Assembly: GCA_947479915.1 (NCBI GenBank)
Contig: CANKAU010000002.1
Coordinates: 1 to 64,000, forward strand
DNA from: Chloroflexota bacterium
GTDB taxonomy: Bacteria; Chloroflexota; Dehalococcoidia; UBA2979
Direction of reading: 5' to 3'
Length of the DNA: 64,000 nt
Made by a program: the position numbers and the translations under genes. Positions 7,979 through 15,730 of the stretch are shown here, piece by piece. A model generated the notes under the pieces. The model was given only the letters and a program-made list of their open reading frames with translations, ran no database searches and had not been told where the DNA came from. Numbering within the stretch: the stretch's first letter is position 1; each line of letters starts with the position of its first letter.

Positions 7979-8911
7979 CTAGCGCCGCGGGGTCGCGCCC
8001 ACGTTCGAGCGCAGGAACTCCACGACCTTCGCCACGTACTCGATGGGGAACTCCTTGAGTCCGTCCCCGAGCGCAGCGCCGTGCGCGACCCACAGCGACT
8101 TCGGCTGCCCCGCGGCGTTGAAGATCGCGCGCGTCTGGTCCGTGCGGGCCTCGCTGTCCTCGATGATGAAGAGCGGGCGGCCGTTGAGCTTCGCGACCGC
8201 CTCGATCGGGGCGCGGTCGGTGATGTCCTCGGCGATGCGGCGCTTCACGAAGTACGTGGTCGCCGGACGCAGGAACGTCGGCACGGAGACGACGCGGTCG
8301 AGGGCATCCTGCAGCGCAAGCTCGAGCGACGCGTACGGCGCCTCCACCACGAGCGACGCGACGCGCGGATCCTCGGCGGCGGCCATGATGCCAACCGAAC
8401 CGCCCAGCTCGACGCCCATGATCGCGATACGCGACTGGTCGACCTCGGGGCGCTTGCTCAGGTAGTCGAGCGCGCCCAGGACGTCCTGCTTCTCGCGCTC
8501 GCCAAAGGTCACCTCGACCTTCGCGGAGTGGCCCACGCCGCGCGCGTCGAAGAAGAAGACGTGGAAGCCGGCCTTCGACAGGAAGTCGGCGTAGGGCAGC
8601 ATCACGTCACGGGTGCCGCCGTAGCCGTGCATCAGGAGCACCGTGGGCAGCGGCGCGGTGCTCGGTTGCTCGCCCTGCGGCGGCGCGGCGGCGAGGAACC
8701 AGCCTGCCAGTTCCGTCTTATCGCGCGCCTGGAACTCGACTTCCTCGACCGGGAAGGGGAACTGGTCGAGGTACGGCGTGTTCTTGGGCGGGTCCGGGCG
8801 CAGCGCTGCGTCCGCGGCGACGTACGCCACGAGGATCGACACGATGACGGCGACGACCAGCGTGCCGAGCGCCGTGATCACCATCAGCCAGCGGGACTGG
8901 GCCTTCGTCAC
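7979..8911 (-). CDS. Membrane-anchored alpha/beta-hydrolase fold protein lacking the catalytic triad
   Basis: A 310-residue protein with an N-terminal membrane anchor 'WLMVITALGTLVVAVIVSILVAYV', then an alpha/beta-hydrolase domain ('VLLMHGYGGTRDVMLPYADFL', 'FFFDARGVGHSAKVEVTFG'). The nucleophile elbow reads GVELG instead of GxSxG. The acid position reads 'EDSEART' where D is expected, and the final His is replaced in 'GAALGDGL' (usually GAGH). All three catalytic residues therefore appear lost. It probably acts as a non-enzymatic scaffold or binding protein. The GTG at 8911 overlaps the upstream methyltransferase stop (GTGA); an in-frame ATG at 8929 is the alternative. Confidence 0.82.
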   Translation of the reverse strand: MTKAQSRWLMVITALGTLVVAVIVSILVAYVAADAALRPDPPKNTPYLDQFPFPVEEVEFQARDKTELAGWFLAAAPPQGEQPSTAPLPTVLLMHGYGGTRDVMLPYADFLSKAGFHVFFFDARGVGHSAKVEVTFGEREKQDVLGALDYLSKRPEVDQSRIAIMGVELGGSVGIMAAAEDPRVASLVVEAPYASLELALQDALDRVVSVPTFLRPATTYFVKRRIAEDITDRAPIEAVAKLNGRPLFIIEDSEARTDQTRAIFNAAGQPKSLWVAHGAALGDGLKEFPIEYVAKVVEFLRSNVGATPRR

Positions 8912-9744
8912 GAGACCCGTCCGATGCATTCGATGTGGACGAACATGAAGAACGCCTCCGGGCTGTCCGCCCACGTGCGCCAGCCGGCGGAGATCGCGTC
9001 GATCTCCTCGGCAGTCGCGATGCCGTACTCGATCGCCTGCGGCTTGAAGTTGGAGTGCAGCGCCCGCTCCGCCCACGAGCGCGCCCAGTCTGCGGCCTCG
9101 TCCGGCTGCGCCATCAGTTCGACAACGCCCGTGACCTCGAGGTCGACCAGCCCCGCCTCGTTCGCCCACGACCGGAGGCGGCGACCGGCGTCCGGGTCCG
9201 CGCCGTTGCGCGCCGCGACCGCGTGGTACACCTCGAGCCAGCGGTCGATGCTCTCCTGCCGTGGCCACGCCGTCATGGTGGCGTAGTCGGCATCGCGCAC
9301 CGCGACGAGGCCGCCCGGCCGCACGACGCGGCGCATCTCGCGCAGCGCGTCCACCGGGTTCGTCAGGTGCTGCATGACCTGGTGCGCGTGCGCGACGTCG
9401 AAGCTCGCGGTCTCGTACGGCAGCTCATAGACGTTGGCCGTCTCGAAGCGCGCATTCGTTGCGCCGACCTCGGCCGCGTGGACGCGTGCGCTCTCAACCA
9501 CCTCGGCGGAGACGTCGATGCCGACGACCTCGCCCGGCGCGACGGCGCGCGCGAGACCGGTGGTGATGGTGCCGGGGCCGCATCCGACATCGAGCAGGCG
9601 CATCCCCGGCCGCAGGTGCGGCAGCAGGTACGCCGCCTCACGCTCCGCGGTACGGCGGGCATGGCGGCTGACCACGGAGGCGTGGTGACCGTGGGTGTAC
9701 CGGTCCGCGGGCACGTCCGCAGGGAGGGGCTGCTCGCTCGTCAT
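8908..9744 (-). CDS. Class I SAM-dependent methyltransferase
   Basis: A 278-residue methyltransferase of the UbiE/Methyltransf_11 type. Motif I is 'LLDVGCGPGTITTGLARAV', followed by the acidic 'VVGIDVSAEVV', 'ASFDVAHAHQVMQHLTNPVDALREMRRVVRPGG' and a C-terminal substrate domain. The substrate is unknown. The closest mental match is the actinobacterial 'ubiE-like' group. It is the first gene of a two-gene unit with the pseudo-hydrolase, sharing a GTGA overlap. A TACCCT hexamer lies 8 nt before the ATG, so its mRNA may be almost leaderless. Confidence 0.88.
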   Translation of the reverse strand: MTSEQPLPADVPADRYTHGHHASVVSRHARRTAEREAAYLLPHLRPGMRLLDVGCGPGTITTGLARAVAPGEVVGIDVSAEVVESARVHAAEVGATNARFETANVYELPYETASFDVAHAHQVMQHLTNPVDALREMRRVVRPGGLVAVRDADYATMTAWPRQESIDRWLEVYHAVAARNGADPDAGRRLRSWANEAGLVDLEVTGVVELMAQPDEAADWARSWAERALHSNFKPQAIEYGIATAEEIDAISAGWRTWADSPEAFFMFVHIECIGRVS

Positions 9745-9824
9745 GGTGTTCGAGGGTACCCCAGCCCTCGGCTATGGACGCGCGGCGCCCGGCCGGGCGG
9801 ATGCACGCCGCCGCGGCCTCGCGC

Positions 9825-9830
9825 TATCGT
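9825..9830 (+). promoter_or_regulatory. -10 hexamer TATCGT, leaderless start
   Basis: TATCGT is followed by 6 nt (ccccgc) and then the ATG at 9837, with no ribosome binding site. This supports 9837 as the start of ybaK. Confidence 0.5.
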
Positions 9831-9836
9831 CCCCGC

Positions 9837-10334
9837 ATGGCAAAGGGCAAAGAAGGTCGCGCGATGACGCCCGCCGTGGAGGCGGCACGAGCCGCGGGCG
9901 TTGCGTTCGAGATCCTCGAGTACACGCACGACCCCGCCGCCGAGGCCTACGGAGTCGAAGCCGCCGAGGCGCTCCACCTCGACCCCGGCGTGGTCTTCAA
10001 GACACTGGTCGCGAAGCTGGACGGGAAGACGCTCGCCGTGGGCATCGTCCCGGTGGCGGCGCGCCTCGACCTGAAGGCGCTCGCGGCGACGCTGGGCGCG
10101 CGCAAGGCCGAGATGGCCCCGCCCGCCGAGGCTGAGCGCGCCACCGGCTACGTGCTGGGCGGCATCTCGCCGCTGGGCCAGAAGCGCCCGCTCGCGAGCG
10201 CCCTCGACGAGTCCGCACTGCTCTACGACACGATCTATGTCAGTGCTGGCCGCCGAGGCGCAGAGATCGCGCTGGCCCCGGCCGACCTCGTGCGGCTCAC
10301 AGGCGCCACCGTCGCCGAGATCGCGCGCGGGTAG
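9837..10334 (+). CDS. ybaK: Cys-tRNA(Pro) deacylase, YbaK/EbsC family
   Basis: YbaK hydrolyses cysteine mischarged onto tRNA-Pro. The protein matches the family along its length: 'MTPAVEAARAAGVAFEILEYTHDPAAEAYGVEAAEAL', 'VFKTLVAKLDGKTLAVGIVPVAARLDLKALAATLGARKAEM', and 'RATGYVLGGISPLGQKR'. I use ATG 9837 because a TANNNT box lies 6 nt upstream, giving 165 residues. An ATG at 9864 (MTPAV) matches the E. coli N-terminus and has a weak GAAGG, so it is a real alternative. Confidence 0.92.
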   Translation: MAKGKEGRAMTPAVEAARAAGVAFEILEYTHDPAAEAYGVEAAEALHLDPGVVFKTLVAKLDGKTLAVGIVPVAARLDLKALAATLGARKAEMAPPAEAERATGYVLGGISPLGQKRPLASALDESALLYDTIYVSAGRRGAEIALAPADLVRLTGATVAEIARG

Positions 10335-10473
10335 CGGTGGAGGCGAGGCGGGGGAGCGGACAACACCCCGGATCGGATAGCGTACGGGGCGGCGCGGTTG
10401 CGCCTCCCGCGGGCGGACGACACGCTGACGCCTCGCCACGTCGACCCAGCGCCGAAGAAGGGTGCACAGCCTC

Positions 10474-11694
10474 GTGAACTCGAACCGAGTCATGATTGTC
10501 CTGATGTGCGTGCTCGCATCGCCGGGTATCGTCCTGCGGCTGTCGGGCACGCACCTGGGCACCGTCCCGGACACCGCTCTCTTCGGCCTCTCGATCATCG
10601 CCTCGGCGTTCCTGCTGAGCTGGGCGGCCGAGGCCGCCGAGATGGAAATCACGCAGGGCTTGGCCGTCGCGTTCGTGGCACTGATTGCCGTCCTGCCCGA
10701 GTACGCCGTGGACATGACGTTCGCGTGGAAGGCCGGGCAGGACCCGGTGTTCGCGCAGTACGCCGTGGCCAACATGACCGGCGGCAACCGGCTGCTCATC
10801 GGCGCGGCGTGGCCAATGCTGGTGTTCATCCTCTGGGCGCGGACCGGTGCGAAGGCGCTGGTGCTGGAGCGCAGCTACGCGATCGAAGTTGTGTCCCTCG
10901 CCGCGGTGGCGATCTACTGCCTGCACATCCCGTTCAAGGGGAGCATCCAGCTGTACGACGCCGTCGTGCTGACTGCGGCCTTCATCGTCTACATGTGGCT
11001 GGTCGCACGCGTCCCGTCCGAGGAGCCTGAGCTCGTCGGCCCCGCACGGCTCATTGGCGCGCTCCCGCGCACGCAGCGGCGGGTCACGCTGTTCGGCATG
11101 TTCGTGTACGCGGCGCTCGCGATCCTCGCCTCGGCCGAGCCGTTCGCGGAGGGCTTGATCCACAGCGGCACGCAACTCGGCATCGATGAGTTCGTGCTGG
11201 TGCAGTGGCTCGCCCCGCTGGCGTCCGAGTCACCGGAGTTCCTCGTCGCGGGCATCCTCGCCTACCGCGGCCGTGCGGGCGTGGGCATGGGCGCACTGCT
11301 GTCCTCGAAGGTGAACCAGTGGACGTTGCTCATCGGCGGCCTGCCGATCGTGTACGCGATCTCCTCCGGCGGCTTCGGCGGCCTGCACCTGGACGCTCGG
11401 CAGACCGAGGAGGTGCTCCTCACGGCGGCGCAGACGATGTTCGCCGTCGCGGTCGTCCTCAGCCTGTCGCTGAGCCTAATGGAAGCGGGAGCGCTCCTCG
11501 CGCTGTTCTCGCTGACGTTCTTCCTGCCGAGCACGGAGGTGCGCCTGTTCCTCTCCGGCGTGTATCTCGTGCTCGCCGCGGGAATCGTGGTCTGGCAACG
11601 GTCAGAGATCCCCGCGATCCTCCGCAGCTTCAAGGCCACGTTGAACAACACACCGGAAGCCGACGCCGTGCAACCGTCCGAGGGCCATCACTAG
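10474..11694 (+). CDS. Sodium/calcium exchanger (CaCA) family membrane protein
   Basis: A 406-residue membrane protein with about 10-11 hydrophobic segments and two alpha-repeat-like motifs: 'AVLPEYAVDMTFAWKAG...NMTGGNRLLIG' in the first half and 'APLASESPEFLVAGILAYRGRAGVGMGALLSSKVNQWTLLIG' in the second. Their inverted arrangement and acidic residues are typical of cation/Ca2+ exchangers. The ion is not certain. Possible starts are GTG 10462, GTG 10474 and ATG 10492; AGAAGGG lies upstream, and I prefer 10474 on spacing. The C-terminus is a soluble tail ending in GHH. Confidence 0.85.
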   Translation: MNSNRVMIVLMCVLASPGIVLRLSGTHLGTVPDTALFGLSIIASAFLLSWAAEAAEMEITQGLAVAFVALIAVLPEYAVDMTFAWKAGQDPVFAQYAVANMTGGNRLLIGAAWPMLVFILWARTGAKALVLERSYAIEVVSLAAVAIYCLHIPFKGSIQLYDAVVLTAAFIVYMWLVARVPSEEPELVGPARLIGALPRTQRRVTLFGMFVYAALAILASAEPFAEGLIHSGTQLGIDEFVLVQWLAPLASESPEFLVAGILAYRGRAGVGMGALLSSKVNQWTLLIGGLPIVYAISSGGFGGLHLDARQTEEVLLTAAQTMFAVAVVLSLSLSLMEAGALLALFSLTFFLPSTEVRLFLSGVYLVLAAGIVVWQRSEIPAILRSFKATLNNTPEADAVQPSEGHH

Positions 11695-11718
11695 CCCGCC
11701 CGCCGCGCGCAACGGCGT

Positions 11719-11758
11719 CATGCAGCAGGGGCACCCGATCGGGTGCCCCTGCTGCATG
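11719..11758. terminator. 40-nt perfect palindrome, bidirectional terminator
   Basis: catgcagcaggggcacccga and its exact reverse complement abut, with GATC at the centre. The element sits between the convergent exchanger (ends 11694) and universal stress protein (ends 11776) genes. It would fold identically in transcripts from either strand. Confidence 0.8.
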
Positions 11759-11775
11759 TCAACCGGAGACGAGGG

Positions 11776-12210
11776 CTACTCGCGGACGACGAGTACCGGG
11801 CACGGCGCGTTCCGGATCACGTGATCCGTGACGCTGCCGAGGACCGCACCCACGACGCTGGCCGCGCGGCGGCTGCTGATCACGATCATCGTCGCGCCGC
11901 GCGCTGCGGCCTCGCGCTCGATGACCTCGGCGTCGTCCTCGCCCCGTCCGGCGATCGCCACCACGCACTCCACGCGACCGGCGGGGAGCGAGGTCGCCGA
12001 GGCTTCCGCCTCGAGCGCCGCCTGCGTGCGTGCGGACACGGTGACCATCGCCGCCTCGGTCGAGGGCGCGAGGACGTCCGCCGCGTCGAGGAGCGGGTTC
12101 AGCACCTGCAGCAAGACCACGGACGCGCCGGTCTCCCGCGCGATCGAGGTCGCCTCACGCAATGCGGCGCGCGCGCCCTCGGAGCCATCGAACGCTACCA
12201 GCAGTCGCAT
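11776..12210 (-). CDS. Universal stress protein (UspA family)
   Basis: A 144-residue Usp domain: 'MRLLVAFDGSEGARAALREATSIARETGASVVLLQVLNP' at the N-terminus and 'ATMIVISSRRAASVVGAVLGSVTDHVIRNAPCPVLVVRE' at the C-terminus. The ATP-binding motif G-2x-G-9x-G(S/T) is incomplete: the first glycines are replaced (SSRRAAS), while GSVTDHV is kept. It may therefore belong to the non-ATP-binding subgroup. The GGGAGGATCCG site directly before ATG 12210 fixes the start, so the longer track ORF is not used. The family acts in stress survival in the cytoplasm. Confidence 0.9.
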   Translation of the reverse strand: MRLLVAFDGSEGARAALREATSIARETGASVVLLQVLNPLLDAADVLAPSTEAAMVTVSARTQAALEAEASATSLPAGRVECVVAIAGRGEDDAEVIEREAAARGATMIVISSRRAASVVGAVLGSVTDHVIRNAPCPVLVVRE

Positions 12211-12439
12211 CGGATCCTCCCTGCAGCGTGCCCATCGTAGCGGAGTGCCGGGGCGAGGCCGAGTGACGCGGCTGTCAGGCAGTCCGTGCGAGCGTGGACG
12301 CCTCGCCCGAACGTTGAGAGATGCGGGGAACACCGACCAGAATCGGGCGATTACGCCAATGCAATGCAAATGCGGAATCGCTAGGATGAGGCTGTCATCA
12401 GGGCGATGCGGCTGATTCGCCGCGATCCGGAGGCCTTCG

Positions 12440-12541
12440 GTGGAAGTCGTCGCGGCGGTCATTCTCACGACCCTCTTCGCGGCCGCGCTGGCGGTGATCT
12501 TCGGCGTCACCGCGATGCGGAACAACCAGCGCCTGCACTAG
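12440..12541 (+). CDS. 33-residue single-pass membrane peptide
   Basis: GTG-initiated ORF too short for the track: 'MEVVAAVILTTLFAAALAVIFGVTAMRNNQRLH' (33 residues). One hydrophobic helix is followed by a basic end. GGAGG lies 7 nt before the GTG, an excellent ribosome binding site, and a TAGGAT hexamer is about 60 nt upstream. It lies 64 nt upstream of the radical SAM gene on the same strand. No family was recognised. It could be a small membrane protein with a role tied to the next gene, or independent. Confidence 0.6.
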   Translation: MEVVAAVILTTLFAAALAVIFGVTAMRNNQRLH

Positions 12542-12605
12542 CGCGCGACCCCGGCGGGGATGCGGCAGCGGTACGATCGAGGTCAACGATCGTGCCGGAG
12601 GCGCC

Positions 12606-14141
12606 GTGCTCAAACCGCTGACCCTCAACCTCGGCCCGCTCCCCGGACGCCTCTCCGTGCCCGCGACCGCGACGGACGGTGCGCGGGTGCTGCTGGTCTC
12701 CACGTACGAGTTGGGGCACCAGCCGATCGGTCTCGCTGCACCCGCCGCCGCGCTCCGCGCCGCGGGGCACGAGGTGCGCACGCTGGATCTCGCCGTCGAC
12801 ACCGCGACGCCGGGCGTACTGCGGGACGTGAATCTCGTTGCGATCTCGATTCCCATGCACACGGCCGCGCGCATCGGCCTGGAGTTCGCCCGCGCCGTCC
12901 GCCGCGCCGTCCCCGGCGTCACGATCGCCTGTTACGGCATGTACGCCTCGCCACTGCACGCGGAGCTGACGGGCCCCGACCGCGCCGACCTCGTCATCGG
13001 CGGGGAGTACGAGGGCGGCCTGCTGGCGCTCGCTGATCGTGTCGCCGGGCGCACGCCGAACGGTGTCGTCCCGGGCGCGGGAGCGTCGCCGCTACTCATC
13101 CGCCAGCAGTACCCCGTCCCCGACCGCCGCGGCCTGCCCGTTCTCGATCGGTACGCGAAGGTGCGCCGCGCCGACGGTGAGCACCCGGCGGGCTACGTGG
13201 AGGCGACGCGCGGCTGCGCCCACGCGTGTACCCATTGCCCGATCACGCCGGTCTACGGCGGCGCGCTCCGCATCGTCCAGCGCGACACCGTCCTCGGTGA
13301 CATCGCCCAGCAGGTGCACGCGGGAGCGCGGCACATCACGTTCGGCGACCCGGACTTCCTCAACGCCGTCCCGCACGCCATCACGCTGGTGGAGGCGCTG
13401 CACGAGCGCTGGCCGGAGGTCACCTACGACGCGACGATCAAGGTGGAGCACCTGATCGAGCACGCCGCCCTGCTGCCGCGCCTGCGCGAGACGGGCTGCA
13501 TCTTCGTGACCTCGGCGTTCGAGTCATGCAACGACACCATCCTCGCGACGCTGGCGAAGGGGCATACGCGCGCGGACATGGTGCGCGCGCTCGCCGCGGC
13601 GCGGGCCGCCGGGCTGCCCGTGCGTCCGACGTGGGTCGCGTTCACCCCGTGGACCTCGATGGACGACGTGATCGCGATGCTCGACTTCATCGCCGAGCAC
13701 GGACTTGAACGCCATGTCCAGCCGGTGCAGTTCGGGCTCCGCCTGCTGCTACCGCCCGGCTCACCGCTGGTCGCGCGCCTCCAGTCCGAGCGGCGCCTGG
13801 GCCCGTTCGACCGGGAAGGGCTGACGTACACCTGGCGCGCCGAGGATCCTCGTGTGGACGCCCTGCAGGCGGAGCTGGGCGCGCTGGTAGAGGCTGCAGC
13901 CGACCCGGCGGGCGCCGCGGGCTGCGACTGCGGCGACGACGCCTGCGCGGCGGCCTCGCAGGTCGAGGATGCCGCGATCACCTTCGCCCACGTGCGGGAG
14001 GCGGCCTATGCCGCCGCCGGACGCGTCCGCCCCGACGCCGTGCCCGTCCTCGACGGGCCGCTGGTGCCGGGCCTGACGGAGTCGTGGTTCTGCTGTGCGG
14101 AGCCCACCGCCCAGCAGCTGGTCACGTTCAACCTCGGCTGA
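12606..14141 (+). CDS. CCAEP-tail radical SAM protein with B12-binding-like N-terminal domain
   Basis: A 511-residue radical SAM protein. The N-terminal 150 residues look like a cobalamin-binding Rossmann domain ('RVLLVSTYELGHQPIGLAAPAAALRAAGHEVRTLDLAV', 'GGEYEGG'). The [4Fe-4S] motif is 'RGCAHACTHCP' with Cys204, Cys208 and Cys211. A small Cys cluster 'CDCGDDAC' follows the barrel. The C-terminus is 'ESWFCCAEPTAQQLVTFNLG', placing it in the CUAEP/CCAEP-tail group known to me, where some members carry selenocysteine in the tail. Substrate and product are unknown. GGAGG 5 nt before the GTG fixes the start; TACGAT is at 12572. Confidence 0.88.
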   Translation: MLKPLTLNLGPLPGRLSVPATATDGARVLLVSTYELGHQPIGLAAPAAALRAAGHEVRTLDLAVDTATPGVLRDVNLVAISIPMHTAARIGLEFARAVRRAVPGVTIACYGMYASPLHAELTGPDRADLVIGGEYEGGLLALADRVAGRTPNGVVPGAGASPLLIRQQYPVPDRRGLPVLDRYAKVRRADGEHPAGYVEATRGCAHACTHCPITPVYGGALRIVQRDTVLGDIAQQVHAGARHITFGDPDFLNAVPHAITLVEALHERWPEVTYDATIKVEHLIEHAALLPRLRETGCIFVTSAFESCNDTILATLAKGHTRADMVRALAAARAAGLPVRPTWVAFTPWTSMDDVIAMLDFIAEHGLERHVQPVQFGLRLLLPPGSPLVARLQSERRLGPFDREGLTYTWRAEDPRVDALQAELGALVEAAADPAGAAGCDCGDDACAAASQVEDAAITFAHVREAAYAAAGRVRPDAVPVLDGPLVPGLTESWFCCAEPTAQQLVTFNLG

Positions 14142-14246
14142 ACGCTGGACGGCGACGGCGCGGGATTGTAGCGTCGGGCTCGGCTACCCTGTGTCACGCT
14201 TGGTGCTGCCATGAGGCGCGCCCGCACACCGTTCGCGGAGGAGAGC

Positions 14247-14750
14247 ATGCAGATGTTGACGATCCGGCGCGCGGCCCTGCTCGGGCTCCTCGTGCTTGGT
14301 GTGAGCGTATTCGCGGGTTGCACCGTGAACGGCGAGGCGGCCCGCCACCGCCGCGACGAAGCGCAGATGTCCATGGCCATGGAGCACGGCTTCAAGCCCG
14401 GCGAGGCTGCCCCTGCGAAGGCGGCTCCGGCCGGCGGCGCGGCGGCCGCGAACGACCCCGCGAAGCTCGGTCAGACGGTCGCGACGGCGAACGGCTGCGC
14501 GGCGTGCCACTCGATCGACGGCAAGGCCGGCGTCGGCCCGACGTGGAAGGGTCTGTTCGACTCCAACCGCGAGCTCGCCAGCGGCGGCCCGGTGAAGGCG
14601 GACGAGGCCTACCTCAAGGAGTCGATCGCCAACCCGAACGCGAAGATCGCGAAGGGCTTCGGCCCGAACGTGATGCCCGCGACCTTCGGCTCCACCCTGA
14701 AGCCGGAGCAGATCGACCAGATCGTCGCCTACATCAAGTCGCTGAAGTAA
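14247..14750 (+). CDS. Lipoprotein c-type cytochrome
   Basis: A 167-residue lipoprotein cytochrome. It has a signal sequence with lipobox 'VFAGC', a flexible Ala/Pro linker 'AAPAKAAPAGGAAAAN', then a monohaem class I cytochrome c domain: haem motif 'CAACH', 'GVGPTWKGLF', and the axial Met in 'NVMPATFG', ending 'IVAYIKSLK'. It resembles the cytochrome c domains fused to or associated with caa3-type cytochrome oxidase, and would carry electrons on the outer face of the membrane. No oxidase genes are in the window. GGAGGAG precedes ATG 14247, so the longer ORF start is rejected. Confidence 0.9.
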   Translation: MQMLTIRRAALLGLLVLGVSVFAGCTVNGEAARHRRDEAQMSMAMEHGFKPGEAAPAKAAPAGGAAAANDPAKLGQTVATANGCAACHSIDGKAGVGPTWKGLFDSNRELASGGPVKADEAYLKESIANPNAKIAKGFGPNVMPATFGSTLKPEQIDQIVAYIKSLK

Positions 14751-14783
14751 GACTCGCCGGCTCCGGCCGGCCCGCCTGAACGC

Positions 14784-14819
14784 GAGGGCGCGCACTTCCG
14801 TCGAGGGATGCGCGCCCTC
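14784..14819 (+). terminator. Hairpin terminator after cytochrome gene
   Basis: 11-bp stem gagggcgcgca/tgcgcgccctc with a 14-nt loop, 33 nt after the cytochrome stop and followed by TCTGTGT. It also lies downstream of the leftward ORF ending at 14852. Confidence 0.65.
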
Positions 14820-14851
14820 TCTGTGTCCGGCGCTCCGATCGAGGTCGCGAG

Positions 14852-15238
14852 CTACATCGAGGCGCGGCGGCGGTGAACATCGACGGCGGCCAGCACGGCG
14901 GCCGCAGCGAGGCGGGCCTCAGCGAACGCCGCCGGCACGCGCCCCAGCACGATGCCCGGTACGGGATACTCCAGCGCGGGCGCCGGCTCGATGCCGCGGA
15001 TCTCATCGACGGCGGCCTTCAGGCGGTCGAGCGCCTCTTCCCCGACCGGGGTGCCTCGGCGTGGGCTCTTGTTGAGCGAGCGCAGCAGCTCGGCGACGGT
15101 GATCGCCGCGAGCAGTTCAGAGGGCAACACCGCCGCCATCGCAGAGAGGCGCCGACAGTGCGCCCCGTACGCCTCGACGTAGCGCTTCCACCACGCCTCG
15201 GCCTCCACGATCGCCGCGTCGAACTCCGCGCCGCGCAC
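14852..15238 (-). CDS. Hypothetical protein, possibly the 3' remnant of a broken gene
   Basis: A 128-residue helical ORF ('FDAAIVEAEAWWKRYVEAYGAHCRRLSAMAAVLPSELLAAITVAELLRSLN'). The frame stays protein-like upstream of the GTG at 15238 ('REREALLPRLHPLGYF') up to about 15284. There it meets, out of frame, the truncated transporter gene, and a TGA blocks the frame a few codons further. This suggests a gene that lost its 5' end by deletion. A start at GTG 15238 with GGGG upstream is possible, so it may still be expressed. No family was recognised. Confidence 0.45.
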   Translation of the reverse strand: MRGAEFDAAIVEAEAWWKRYVEAYGAHCRRLSAMAAVLPSELLAAITVAELLRSLNKSPRRGTPVGEEALDRLKAAVDEIRGIEPAPALEYPVPGIVLGRVPAAFAEARLAAAAVLAAVDVHRRRASM

Positions 15239-15284
15239 GAAGTACCCCAGGGGGTGCAGGCGCGGCAGCAGCGCCTCGCGTTCG

Positions 15285-15617
15285 CGGGCGGATGGTGTAG
15301 GTCAGACCGTCCTCGGACACGCCCTTGTTGTCGCGGGTGGGCACCTCGACGGCCATGTCGGGGACGAGTTTGAGGTTCGCGTCGAACTTCAGCGGGCCGC
15401 GGAAGAGCTGATCGATCACGGTGATCTCGGTGGCAAATGACGCGCGCGACGGGTCGAGGGTTCCCGGCTCCCCGCTGAGGTTCAGCCGGACGCTCTGCTC
15501 CGCCGCGAGATCCGCACCCGCGCCCGTGATCGCCGGTGTCGGCCGGCCGGTGCAGCCGAGGAGGACGATGCTGCCGACCAGCAGCGCACCGAGAACGATC
15601 CGAGACGCCCTGTGCAT
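15285..15617 (-). pseudogene. Truncated ABC transporter substrate-binding protein (family 5), 5' fragment
   Basis: ATG 15617 with GGGAGC upstream opens a lipoprotein signal 'VLGALLVGSIVLLGC', then 'SVRLNLSGEPGTLDPSRASFATEITVIDQLFRGPLKFDANLKLVPDMAVEVPTRDNKGVSEDGLTYTIRP'. This is the first ~110 residues of a peptide/oligopeptide-binding SBP_bac_5 protein, normally 500-600 residues. Similarity stops at about 15285; the frame then reads through shadow sequence to a stop at 15117. The remaining four-fifths of the gene and its permease partners are absent. It is most simply a deletion scar. Confidence 0.75.
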
Positions 15618-15730
15618 ACGTGAAGCTCCCATCTGGAGACGCATCATAGGGCGAAGACTGCCCCGCTGTGCTCGCGCGCGCGTCCGCGACTACCCTGCCT
15701 GCACGGCCCGCGACAACAGAGGTTCGACGG

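Noticed and set aside
12398-12922. 174-aa minus-strand ORF overlapping the 33-aa peptide and radical SAM start
   Set aside because: Composition is shadow-like. The plus strand carries two GGAGG-preceded starts in the same place.
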